From positions 1-38,796 of the forward strand of contig CAJUBR010000019.1 of NCBI GenBank assembly GCA_910584695.1: a stretch of 38,796 bases of DNA, given 5' to 3'. Made by a program: the position numbers and the translations under genes. Origin of the DNA: an uncultured Lachnospiraceae bacterium. Lineage in GTDB: Bacteria; Bacillota; Clostridia; Lachnospirales; Lachnospiraceae. This document shows positions 19,268-26,332 of the stretch, in pieces. The notes beneath the pieces are model-generated. The model searched no databases. It saw only the letters and a program-made list of their open reading frames with translations, and had not been told where the DNA came from. Numbering within the stretch: the first letter of the stretch is position 1; every line of letters begins with the position of its first letter.

Positions 19268-19296
19268 ATTATATGCAGATTCTGCTTTTCTGTCAA
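19268..19296 (-). promoter_or_regulatory. Sigma-A promoter of the metG leader
   Basis: On the minus strand TTGACA (19291-19296) and TATAAT (19268-19273) are separated by exactly 17 bases. Both boxes match the consensus perfectly. Confidence 0.9.
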
Positions 19297-19478
19297 GGGT
19301 GTTCCGCTCTTGCGTTTCCGCAAATTGAATTAAAAAATGAATATAACTTTCCAAAGTGCCAATCTGTCGGTTTTTTGAAAGTTATGGAGTGGCAGTCCTG
19401 CGAATAGAGGCACTTTAATAAGCTCCGCCGGAACCAGACTTTGGGAGAAGTATTCTTTTATCTATTCAAACGACCAAC

Positions 19479-19907
19479 TTAAGGCAAATCTGACGGTATG
19501 CCGGACGTTTTGTCCGGAACCAGAGCCTGACGCCTTCTTTTGCATACGAGAGTATGCCGGAGATACCCTTTGCCAGCCGGTAATAGCAGAAATGTACTTT
19601 TTTCTTTATCGGATCTGCTTTCTTTGTTGGTAGCAAGCATCATGGTCTTTGCCCTTGTAGAAGACATTTGTCTTATACCTGCCTTTACGCAGGCTTCTGT
19701 AACATGATAGCCTTTTTTATAAACATTTTTTGAAGGGGTACTTTCGGAGCCATCCCTGACAATGCCAAGGGCTTCGAATTGATATCCGTCTGGTTTTACA
19801 ACATCACTGCCACCGATATGTATAACCGGCTCAGTCGGAACTCATTTTTTAATAAAAGTTAAAATTTTTCGTTTCAAAATATAAGTATTTGATGTAAAAT
19901 GAGCCAT
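19479..19907 (-). pseudogene. Remnant of a DDE transposase with internal deletion
   Basis: An ATG at 19905-19907 opens MAHFTSNTYILKRKILTF, the usual start of a group of Clostridia DDE transposases. A TGA follows after 21 codons. The same frame then gives EPVIHIGGSDVVKPDGYQF, EALGIVRDGSES and KKGYHVTEACV. These match the central catalytic part of IS4/IS1380-like transposases (SDV.KP.G..FE.LG.VRDGS). Roughly the segment between these parts is gone, and the rest degenerates before a stop at 19479. Beyond it, 19300-19478 has short inverted AACTTTC/GAAAGTT segments but no gene. The exact insertion-sequence family is uncertain. Confidence 0.68.
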
Positions 19908-20082
19908 AGGGAATCTCCTTTTCTTTTTGTTTAGTAGTTTTTTGTTTGGTAGCTTAATTTTACTACAAAAAGGAAGAAGATTCCTTATATTTTGGACATT
20001 TTTTCAAAGTTGTTTATAATGATACTGGTAAAATCAATGGTTTGTGGATAAAATTGCGGAAACTCAAGAAGGCATCTTTTCC

Positions 20083-20111
20083 TTGACATACTCATAAATT
20101 ATCCCTATAAT
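20083..20111 (+). promoter_or_regulatory. Consensus promoter upstream of the Rpn-type nuclease
   Basis: TTGACA (20083-20088) and TATAAT (20106-20111) are separated by 17 bases, a perfect sigma-A match. Transcription would start near 20118, leaving a leader of about 170 bases before the nuclease start codon. The upstream stretch 19908-20082 holds no recognisable gene. Confidence 0.82.
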
Positions 20112-20188
20112 GCTATTTACAAAAACATTGTGAAAATCTATCCGGTGTATAGAATCTACATAATACAGAACGGAATCTTTGGCAGTTC

Positions 20189-20223
20189 GCCAACATTTTC
20201 ACACACTTTAATTAAATGTTGGC
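20189..20223 (+). promoter_or_regulatory. Leader hairpin before the Rpn-type nuclease
   Basis: GCCAACATTT pairs perfectly with AAATGTTGGC across a 15-base loop. The hairpin lies within the long untranslated leader. No T-run follows, so it is not a terminator. Its function is unknown. Confidence 0.6.
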
Positions 20224-20290
20224 AGGCGGTCGCAGGTAGATTTTAAACAATGGAAAGGTATCTGTAGTATGTCTGCCGGAAGGAGGATAT

Positions 20291-21193
20291 ATGGCGTATA
20301 CCAAAAGAAGCTTAGAAGAACTGAATATCATGGATGATTTCCTGATTAATGCGGTCGCCACGGATGAAGAGGTGGGCATACCATTTTGCAGGGAGGTCTT
20401 ATCGGTGCTGTTACAGAGAAAAATCGGAACAATCCGAGTGGTGTCTCAGCGGACCATACCGGCACTGACACCGAAGCTGTGGGGAATCCGCATGGATATA
20501 GAAGTGGTGGAGGATTTGACATCTGAAGAACATCTTCCAGCCATGAATATCTATGATTTAGAACCGCATCTTCCGGAGGATATGGATTTGCTGCGGCATA
20601 ACCGCTTCTATCAGGCAAAGATAGACAGCCGGTATCTGAAAAGCGGAGAGCGGGATTTCTCTAAATTGCCGAATCTTTATGTAATTACCATATTAAACTA
20701 TGATCCATTTGGGTACGGTTATATGATGTATAACGTCTGCAATCAGTGTAAGGAAGTGCCGGAGCTGGAATACGAGGATGGACTTTTCTACATATATTTT
20801 TACACAGACGGAACAAAAGGCGGAACTCCGGAAATTAAGGCAATGCTTAATTATTTTAAGAAAAGTACACAGGATAATGCAACTGATGAGGCAACAAGGA
20901 AAGTCCATGACTACACGAAGAAGGTTAAAATTCAGCCGGAAGTGAGGGATGCATATATGAAGTATGAAGATATAATCTATTATGAGCGAAGGGAGGCAGC
21001 GAAGACCGCAACACTTAATACGACTATTGGGTGTATATGCGATTTACTGGAAGATTATGGTGAAATTCCAGATAGTATTATGGACAAGCTGAACAATGAG
21101 AAGGATTTGAAAGTTCTCGCAAAATGGCTTAAACTGGCAGCAAAATCTGACAGCATGGAAGAATTTGCAGAAAAGATAAATGAAGAAGGATAA
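20291..21193 (+). CDS. Rpn/PD-(D/E)XK nuclease family protein
   Basis: This 300-aa protein belongs to the Rpn/transposase-like PD-(D/E)XK group (PDDEXK_2 type). Residues ~14-70 hold the typical start (NIMDDFLINAV) and the strand with RMD (67-69). The next strand reads NIYDLEP at 86-92, where many members have an ExQ motif, then RFYQAKID at 106-112. The family core LPNLYVITILNYDPFG follows. The C-terminal ~100 residues are helical. Family members cleave DNA and promote recombination in Escherichia coli. Here D-L-E in place of E-x-Q suggests a variant active site. It has a GGAAGGAGG ribosome binding site, its own promoter, and a transposase remnant next to it. Confidence 0.82.
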   Translation: MAYTKRSLEELNIMDDFLINAVATDEEVGIPFCREVLSVLLQRKIGTIRVVSQRTIPALTPKLWGIRMDIEVVEDLTSEEHLPAMNIYDLEPHLPEDMDLLRHNRFYQAKIDSRYLKSGERDFSKLPNLYVITILNYDPFGYGYMMYNVCNQCKEVPELEYEDGLFYIYFYTDGTKGGTPEIKAMLNYFKKSTQDNATDEATRKVHDYTKKVKIQPEVRDAYMKYEDIIYYERREAAKTATLNTTIGCICDLLEDYGEIPDSIMDKLNNEKDLKVLAKWLKLAAKSDSMEEFAEKINEEG

Positions 21194-21244
21194 AGTTAAA
21201 CAAAATTTTTCGGATGATACAGAATGTGTATATTCTGCTAAGCG

Positions 21245-21322
21245 GGAATCCGGCTCTTTGCCGAAGGCAAACTTTAAATGAGTCGGATTCCATAACTATG
21301 AAGCCGAAGGCTGAATAAGTTA
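21245..21322. repeat. Stem-loop repeat, family B, copy 1
   Basis: Three nested or adjacent hairpins occur. GGAATCCGGCT pairs with AGTCGGATTCC and encloses TTTGCC-GAA-GGCAAA. TAACTAT...AGCC-GAA-GGCT...AGTTA (21293-21322) follows. The last hairpin is nearly identical, in reverse orientation, to 32489-32519. The unit lies between the convergent nuclease and sipL genes. Confidence 0.7.
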
Positions 21323-21353
21323 CAAGCTGATTAAAAAAGAACGTTCTCCGAAA

Positions 21354-21384
21354 CATCTAACTGCATTGAAAAAGCAGTTAGATG
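21354..21384. terminator. Perfect 11-bp hairpin between convergent genes
   Basis: CATCTAACTGC pairs with GCAGTTAGATG around a 9-base loop. It lies 16 bases after the sipL stop codon and about 160 bases after the nuclease stop codon. A strong T-run is lacking on both strands, so termination strength is doubtful. Confidence 0.5.
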
Positions 21385-21399
21385 ACTTAAAAGATTATG

Positions 21400-22950
21400 C
21401 TATTCCTTTAAAATCACAAGCTTATCCCCATCTGCAATACGGTCCCCCTCCAATTCATTAATCTGTTTAATCCTGTCAACCGTTGTATAATACTTCTTGG
21501 CAATACTCCAAAGCGTATCATCCTTTTTAACAATATAACCGATAATACCTGGCAGCGATTTTTTTCTTTCAAGATTAATTGGCTGTACCTCCATATCTAA
21601 AACTGCCTTCGCCTGTTCATTTGTAAATGCCAGTACTTCCAGTGACACTTCCGCTTTTATTTCAAGCTGATTTTCCCCCATCTGCATCGCTGTAATCTGA
21701 TCTAAAAACGGTACAATGGAATACGTTACTTCCTCTTTCATACCCGGTACTTCTATTTCATAGGAAAACGGAATATCAAAGGTTGCAGAGGATATTGCCC
21801 CTTTTTCTTCTTTATTCAGATAGGTAACCTGTGTTCCTACCACACCTTCCACCAGGATTCCCTTTGCAGAACGTTCTGTCTCGTCAATGGATACCGACCC
21901 CTCTACATTACATATTTGAAGAATCGATTGCTGCTTCTGCATTGTCACCGTATCAACAACCTTTGTCTTGGCACAATTTCGAAGCAATAAATGCTGTACA
22001 AAGAAATTTCTCCATTTTGGATTGATTTCTACTTCTGTAGAGTATGCATCCCGGACTAACTGTATATCTTCTTTACCATATAGTTTAATTTCCGCGGTAA
22101 ACTCTGCTGCAAGTTCAATTAACCGATCCTCTCCGTTTTCATCCGGTGCCACTGTAATATGGTACTGATTTAGAGAAAGTACACTGCCGGAAATCATTTC
22201 CTCATCACAGCCATCCACCTCTATTTTCTTTTCAAAAGGTACCTCCATTGTAAAATACTGAATCGGCATCTCCTCTTCTTCCGCCGTATAAATCAAAAAG
22301 ATACATAAATTACCCGTTGCCATCAAATATCCGTCACCGGGTTTGATCTGTATACCGGTTACCGACATACTCTTCCAGATAACCTGATAAATATTAGGCT
22401 TATTTGCAGGAATTTCCACCTGTTCCTCCACCTGCACATTTTCCTGCTTTTGCATCCGAAGGCTCATCATGGACAGCTCCCCGTTTAAAACTTCCGTTCC
22501 CTCCCCATTCTCTACGTCTGTAACAGCCTCAAAACTCTCATTTTCCTTCACCTGATAATCAATTCCAATCAACGCCTTTAGGCTGATTTTCCGTGAATGA
22601 AGCATGGTAACCGTCAAATCATTTAGACTGGAATGTACTTCTATGTAATCCCCCTCATTCGTACCATCTGCATTCACATACTCTACAAACGGGACTTTTC
22701 CTTCCAAACTGTCAAAAACATTCCCCTCTTTATCTGCACTATAAAGGATCTGATAATTTAAAGTTCCTTTCATCTGAAAACGGTCTACCATCGCCTGCGT
22801 TTCATCAATTACCACGTTTCCTTTTACCAGAACAAGCCTCTCCATGTCCAAATGGTTATCCGGAACATTTATCGTATCATCTATTGTAAATTGCATTGTA
22901 TTTTTTACCTTCCACATATAGTTGCGAATTTCCCGCTTAATAAATTCCAT
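21400..22950 (-). CDS. sipL: SipL-like spore coat morphogenetic protein (SPOCS/DUF3794 plus LysM)
   Basis: This 516-aa protein has repeated DUF3794/SPOCS domains across residues ~20-450. The first is clearest (LVLVKGNVVID, KGTLNYQILYSAD). A C-terminal LysM domain spans about residues 466-514 (GYIVKKDDTLWSIAKKYY, INELEGDRIADGDKLVI). This is the layout of Clostridioides difficile SipL, where the LysM domain binds SpoIVA and anchors the spore coat on the forespore. No signal peptide is present, as expected for a mother-cell cytoplasmic protein. It implies that the organism sporulates. It follows a small lipoprotein gene by 93 bases on the same strand. Confidence 0.9.
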   Translation of the reverse strand: MEFIKREIRNYMWKVKNTMQFTIDDTINVPDNHLDMERLVLVKGNVVIDETQAMVDRFQMKGTLNYQILYSADKEGNVFDSLEGKVPFVEYVNADGTNEGDYIEVHSSLNDLTVTMLHSRKISLKALIGIDYQVKENESFEAVTDVENGEGTEVLNGELSMMSLRMQKQENVQVEEQVEIPANKPNIYQVIWKSMSVTGIQIKPGDGYLMATGNLCIFLIYTAEEEEMPIQYFTMEVPFEKKIEVDGCDEEMISGSVLSLNQYHITVAPDENGEDRLIELAAEFTAEIKLYGKEDIQLVRDAYSTEVEINPKWRNFFVQHLLLRNCAKTKVVDTVTMQKQQSILQICNVEGSVSIDETERSAKGILVEGVVGTQVTYLNKEEKGAISSATFDIPFSYEIEVPGMKEEVTYSIVPFLDQITAMQMGENQLEIKAEVSLEVLAFTNEQAKAVLDMEVQPINLERKKSLPGIIGYIVKKDDTLWSIAKKYYTTVDRIKQINELEGDRIADGDKLVILKE

Positions 22951-23043
22951 ACGCCCTCCTAAAAATGATATTTACCTCTCTATCCATAATTTTATGCTCC
23001 TGCTCCCAGCCTTAGAACCTCAAAATATGTCGAAAATTCTGAT

Positions 23044-23463
23044 TCATTTAAAATTTACCTGCACATCATAAAGCTCACATTTTACGGCAATCCATGGATA
23101 AGACACCAGATTATCCTTAAGTGTCGCCGAACCCGTTGAGGTTAAATCCGTGTCAACAAAAATCGCATTTTCCGTGAGATAAAGTTCTGTCATAATCACA
23201 TTTAAATCCGTGCGGTCCTGTGCCCCATATCCCACTACGATATAGAGATAATCTTTTGTCCGGTAGGTTAGCTTAAACGGTTCTTTTTTCTTTTCATTGA
23301 TAAGATTTACTAATTCATCCGGAAGCTTGCTTTCATCGCAAACCGTATATTCCAGATCCTTTATTTTTTTCTCCTTTGCCTCCTCCACCTTGCAGCCTGT
23401 TAATGCTGCAAGAAAAAAAACGACCATTGTTACCAAAATAAATATATATCTTCTTCGCTTCAT
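23044..23463 (-). CDS. Small lipoprotein with PrcB-like domain
   Basis: The 139-aa product begins with a basic stretch, a hydrophobic helix and the lipobox LTGC, so it should be lipid-anchored outside the membrane. The remainder is beta-rich and resembles the PrcB C-terminal domain (KDYLYIVVGYGAQDR, VIMTELYLTENAIFVDT, SYPWIAVKCE). That domain was named from a protease-associated subunit in Treponema and has no firm function here. The ribosome binding site GGGGGTGG lies close to the ATG. It lies upstream of sipL, but a shared role is not shown. Confidence 0.65.
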   Translation of the reverse strand: MKRRRYIFILVTMVVFFLAALTGCKVEEAKEKKIKDLEYTVCDESKLPDELVNLINEKKKEPFKLTYRTKDYLYIVVGYGAQDRTDLNVIMTELYLTENAIFVDTDLTSTGSATLKDNLVSYPWIAVKCELYDVQVNFK

Positions 23464-23550
23464 CTTCCACCCCCATAGCTAAACCGCTGCATATCCCTAT
23501 AAATAGAATCCATATATTTTCATATATATTTTCTATTCTCCAAGATATGC

Positions 23551-23609
23551 AAAAAAAGAAGGCTTCCACACCAATTCAGAAAATGTAATTAGCATGGTAA
23601 CCTTCTTAT
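23551..23609 (-). terminator. Terminator after the cell-wall hydrolase gene
   Basis: On the minus strand AAGAAGG pairs with CCTTCTT, supported by inner TTACCA/TGGT pairing across a loop. The 3' arm runs into seven T. It starts about 10 bases after the stop codon at 23619. Confidence 0.65.
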
Positions 23610-23618
23610 ATATATTTA

Positions 23619-24143
23619 TTATTTAAACTGATGTGCTCCTAATGTGTATTTTGCATTCGGAATATATCTGGAGAAAAACAGATATTTTTTCATCTCTTTT
23701 TTCTTTCCGCTCACCTTAACCGTTGTCTGCCCTTTTAATGCTTCTTTAGCGGCTTTCATACAGGTTTTCATCGTTCCTTTTATCTTTCCTGCTTTCTTTT
23801 GTTTATCGTAAATCTTTAATGCCTGATTTAAGCTTCCATTTCTCACCGGAGAAAACTGCCCGCTCTGGTATATTACTCCTTTCACACTATTCGGAAATTC
23901 TTTACTCCTTACACGGTTCATAACAACAATTCCCACTGCTTTTTTTCCTGCATAGCTTTCACCTCTTGCCTCACAGTAGATAATAGAGGTCATAAAGCGA
24001 AGTTCCTTTTGTGTATACTTCCTTTCTGTCTTCTTATCCTTGGTAGTAGCTTTGGTTGTAGCAGCTGCTTCACAAGGTAAATGAAATATTAGACATAATG
24101 CAAATCCAGCTACAATTACGGTTACTAATTTTTTTAAATTCAT
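23619..24143 (-). CDS. Cell-wall hydrolase of the SleB/CwlJ (Hydrolase_2) family
   Basis: The product is 174 aa from the ATG at 24143. A GTG at 24176 would add 11 residues, but it abuts its Shine-Dalgarno, so I prefer the ATG that begins the signal peptide MNLKKLVTVIVAGFALCL. After cleavage near CEAAA, a Thr/Lys-rich linker leads to the catalytic domain. It contains SIIYCEARGES (catalytic Glu), AVGIVVMNRV and GVIYQSGQFSPV. Family members are lytic transglycosylases or amidases that cut spore cortex or vegetative peptidoglycan. The promoter region has a WalR-like box, which suggests wall-stress control and a vegetative role. Confidence 0.88.
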   Translation of the reverse strand: MNLKKLVTVIVAGFALCLIFHLPCEAAATTKATTKDKKTERKYTQKELRFMTSIIYCEARGESYAGKKAVGIVVMNRVRSKEFPNSVKGVIYQSGQFSPVRNGSLNQALKIYDKQKKAGKIKGTMKTCMKAAKEALKGQTTVKVSGKKKEMKKYLFFSRYIPNAKYTLGAHQFK

Positions 24144-24190
24144 AATATTTCGTGATCCCTTTTCAGAATCACGCACTCCTTTACAATTTT

Positions 24191-24240
24191 TGTTACAACT
24201 TGTTTCAAAAGTTGAAACTTATTTGTAACAATTTTGTAAC
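24191..24240 (-). promoter_or_regulatory. WalR-like box and hairpin before the cell-wall hydrolase gene
   Basis: On the plus strand TGTAAC-AATTT-TGTAAC (24224-24240) matches the published WalR/YycF consensus TGTWAH-N5-TGTWAH exactly. It lies just downstream of the -10 box of the minus-strand promoter. Overlapping it, TGTTACAA and TTGTAACA (24191-24230) enclose GTTTCAA-AAG-TTGAAAC, giving a nested palindrome in the leader. The location is compatible with repression by a WalR-type regulator. This is inference only. Confidence 0.5.
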
Positions 24241-24241
24241 A

Positions 24242-24270
24242 ATTATTGCATAGCTTTTTGATTATGTCAA
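24242..24270 (-). promoter_or_regulatory. Promoter of the cell-wall hydrolase gene
   Basis: On the minus strand TTGACA (24265-24270), a 17-base spacer and AATAAT (24242-24247) with an upstream TG form a good sigma-A promoter. GGTTGACATAAT is repeated 22 bases further upstream (24283-24294), so a second -35-like box is present. Confidence 0.7.
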
Positions 24271-24400
24271 CCCCATTTTTCTATTATGTCAACCATTTCC
24301 ATATATTCATCTTATTTTCTATTATTTTCAACTAAATATTAGTGTGATTTTTGTCAAAATTATTACATAAATGTTAAATCTTGGGAATAAATTTTTTACT

Positions 24401-24456
24401 AAAAACACCTCATTTATACAAAGATGTCTTATCCCAATCTCCGTATAAATGAGGTG
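24401..24456 (-). terminator. Terminator after the LUD-domain gene
   Basis: A 14-bp perfect stem (CACCTCATTTATAC / GTATAAATGAGGTG) with a 23-base loop is followed on the minus strand by TTTTTAG. It lies about 60 bases after the stop codon at 24520. Confidence 0.8.
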
Positions 24457-24486
24457 CTTCTCTCTTCCAACCATTCAGGCAATTAC

Positions 24487-24515
24487 GAAACTCCCTATTT
24501 TCAAAATCTAGTTGT
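24487..24515. repeat. 29-bp dispersed repeat, copy 2
   Basis: This segment is identical over 29 bases to 74-102. Here it is flanked by the inverted hexamers AATTAC and GTAATT. It sits between the LUD gene stop codon and that gene's terminator, so it would be in the mRNA. Confidence 0.85.
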
Positions 24516-24519
24516 AATT

Positions 24520-25152
24520 CTAATATCCCAGCTCTTCTCCTACTAAAATCACTTTAATTCTATTTGGAATCCGGGACGCTCTTGTTATAACCGTCTGACA
24601 GCAGATGGTGTCTGTCAGACATCCCCCGCACTGACCGGTTTTTGAACATGGCGTGTCGCAGGATAAACGAACCGTATTAGGTGGTGCCGCAAAATTATGT
24701 ACCCGGTTGACCCCCTCCTCTACATTCGTTACTACCTTATTCATTCCTGCTACAATGATAACCTCTTTCGGTCCAAAGCTAAGACAGGCCACACGATTAC
24801 CTGCACCGTCTATATTCACAAGCTCTCCATCCAGTGTAATAGCATTTGTACTCATAAGATATACATCTGACATTACCTGTTTTGCATAGCACTGTGCTTT
24901 TTCTTCCAGAGTTGTATATTGCTCCCTCTTAAGCAGTTCATGCCCTGCAGCCTCCACTGCTTCCTTCACTCCAATTTCATCCAACGTCATGGAACCACCA
25001 TAAGTTACCAGCTTTTTATCTGCTCCAATCAGCTCCAGTACCTTCTTTTTTGCACTTTCCCTGTCGGGGCAGTAAAACCCTTCCATCTTTCTTGCTTTTA
25101 ACTTGGCAATAATCGTTTGTGCCTGATTTTCATAAAACGTCATTTTAGGCAT
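24520..25152 (-). CDS. LUD-domain (lactate utilization-like) protein
   Basis: The 210-aa product from the ATG at 25152 (AAAGGAGGAAAGG upstream) is a single LUD/DUF162 domain. Typical segments are VTYGGSMTLDEIGV, DVYLMSTNAITLDGELVNIDG and VACLSFGPKEVIIVAGMNKV. A Cys cluster near the C-terminus (CDTPCSKTGQCGGC, then ICC) may bind a metal or an iron-sulfur centre. LutB and LutC, which oxidise L-lactate in Bacillus, contain this domain. Stand-alone versions like this are common in Clostridia and their reaction is not established. It is transcribed alone from a clear promoter. Confidence 0.85.
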   Translation of the reverse strand: MPKMTFYENQAQTIIAKLKARKMEGFYCPDRESAKKKVLELIGADKKLVTYGGSMTLDEIGVKEAVEAAGHELLKREQYTTLEEKAQCYAKQVMSDVYLMSTNAITLDGELVNIDGAGNRVACLSFGPKEVIIVAGMNKVVTNVEEGVNRVHNFAAPPNTVRLSCDTPCSKTGQCGGCLTDTICCQTVITRASRIPNRIKVILVGEELGY

Positions 25153-25213
25153 GATTTCCTTTCCTCCTTTAAAACAGATAAATATACAAAACAATACCTG
25201 CGTTATTCTCTTT

Positions 25214-25242
25214 ATTATAATGAAACCTCTTCTCCCGTGCAA
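25214..25242 (-). promoter_or_regulatory. Promoter of the LUD-domain gene
   Basis: On the minus strand TTGCAC (25237-25242) and TATAAT (25214-25219) are separated by 17 bases, about 60 bases before the start codon. Confidence 0.75.
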
Positions 25243-25259
25243 GGCAAATCATGTTATAC

Positions 25260-25288
25260 TTGAAATAAATTAAAAAAAACGATAAAAT
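25260..25288 (+). promoter_or_regulatory. Promoter of the PRTase-like gene
   Basis: TTGAAA (25260-25265) and TAAAAT (25283-25288) are separated by 17 bases. They lie about 50 bases before the ATG and are divergent from the LUD gene promoter. Confidence 0.6.
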
Positions 25289-25336
25289 AATAACAGTATT
25301 TCATATATTATTGTATATTAGTTAAGGAGGGTTATT

Positions 25337-25984
25337 ATGCAGTTTAAACATCAGGCAGTGAAAATTTACTCAAGCTATAACAACAAAGTTTCTATCAATG
25401 TAATTCCGGGACATTTTGCTACCAACCATTCCCATATTACACACTACATCGATATGTCTGTTTTAAAATCCCGTCAGAGTATGGCCAGGGCGGCAGCCAA
25501 ATCGATTGCCAGCGAATATGTATCTACCACCGTTGTTGACACCATCGTCTGTATGGACGGTACGGATGTAATCGGTTCCTATCTGGCAGAAGAACTGACC
25601 CATTCCGGTATTATGTCCATGAACCAGCACAAAGCAATGTATGTAGTTACACCCGAATTTGACTCAATTGGTCAGATGATTTTCAGGGATAATATCCAGC
25701 CAATGATTAAAGGAAGACATGTGCTGCTTTTACTGGCATCCGCAACCACCGGACGCACGATTGAACAAAGCCTCGACTGTATCTCCTACTATGGCGGTAT
25801 TGTTGCCGGTATTTCAGCTATCTTTTCTGCAAGCGACCACGTTGCCGGACAGAAGGTACATACTCTGTTTAAAAACAGCGATCTGCCTGAATATAAGACA
25901 TATCCACATAATTCCTGCCCATATTGCCAGGCAGGCAGAAAAATTGAAGCCATCGTAAATAGCTACGGTTATTCCAAATTATAA
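25337..25984 (+). CDS. Phosphoribosyltransferase-like protein (orotate PRTase-like)
   Basis: This 215-aa cytoplasmic protein has the overall layout of a type I phosphoribosyltransferase (PRTase). An N-terminal hood region (~1-60) is followed by VDTIVCMDGTDVIGSYLAEEL. The segment at the usual PRPP-binding loop reads VLLLLASATTGRTIEQSL, then a pattern with YYGGIVAGISAIFSA. In active orotate PRTases the loop normally carries two acidic residues before TTG or TGG. Here they are A-S, so catalysis on PRPP is doubtful. The C-terminal CPYCQAG is an extra Cys motif. It is monocistronic with a GTTAAGGAGGG ribosome binding site. It may be a ligand-binding or regulatory relative and not a pyrimidine enzyme. 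Confidence 0.7.
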   Translation: MQFKHQAVKIYSSYNNKVSINVIPGHFATNHSHITHYIDMSVLKSRQSMARAAAKSIASEYVSTTVVDTIVCMDGTDVIGSYLAEELTHSGIMSMNQHKAMYVVTPEFDSIGQMIFRDNIQPMIKGRHVLLLLASATTGRTIEQSLDCISYYGGIVAGISAIFSASDHVAGQKVHTLFKNSDLPEYKTYPHNSCPYCQAGRKIEAIVNSYGYSKL

Positions 25985-26031
25985 ACAAATTGAAGTTTAA
26001 CTTTTCCGAATGCTTTCGTTTTAGAGAAGCA

Positions 26032-26087
26032 AAAAGCCATTGAATATCTGATACAGTGAGCCCATATCAGGATATCCAATGGCTTTT
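26032..26087. terminator. Bidirectional terminator between PRTase-like gene and small ORF
   Basis: AAAAGCCATTG pairs with CAATGGCTTTT, extended by ATATC and TGATA pairing with small mismatches, around an 11-base loop. A and T tracts flank it on both sides, so it can serve both convergent genes. Confidence 0.85.
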
Positions 26088-26106
26088 AAATTATTTTCCG
26101 TAATTC

Positions 26107-26214
26107 TTATACATACATCATCCAGTGGAAAATTTCATTAAAAAATACTGCAATAGATATTAAACTAATCACAAAAATACATGCATCCTTGACAAACTGT
26201 TTCATCCCTTCCAT
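26107..26214 (-). CDS. Small membrane protein, 35 aa
   Basis: A 35-codon frame starts at 26214 after the strong ribosome binding site AAAGGTGGTGACC. The product begins MEGMKQFVKDACIF and has one hydrophobic helix covering about residues 12-30. It ends FHWMMYV. I do not recognise a family. The frame stays open upstream of this start, but no ribosome binding site supports a longer product. It is followed by the bidirectional terminator at 26032 and lies about 120 bases downstream of ywmB. A translated regulatory or assembly micro-protein is possible. Confidence 0.6.
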   Translation of the reverse strand: MEGMKQFVKDACIFVISLISIAVFFNEIFHWMMYV

Positions 26215-26332
26215 AATGGTCACCACCTTTCCCGTTTTATGCAAATTGCCTTCTGAATTTAGAATAGCATACTGCTTGGACAGGCTATGACCATTTCTCA
26301 AAACTTTTTTACTTTTTCTTGCAAAAATAAGA

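Noticed and set aside
20291..21193. A classical transposase
   Set aside because: Although the family is often named transposase, the fold pattern is PD-(D/E)XK nuclease. No terminal inverted repeats or target duplications are seen around it.
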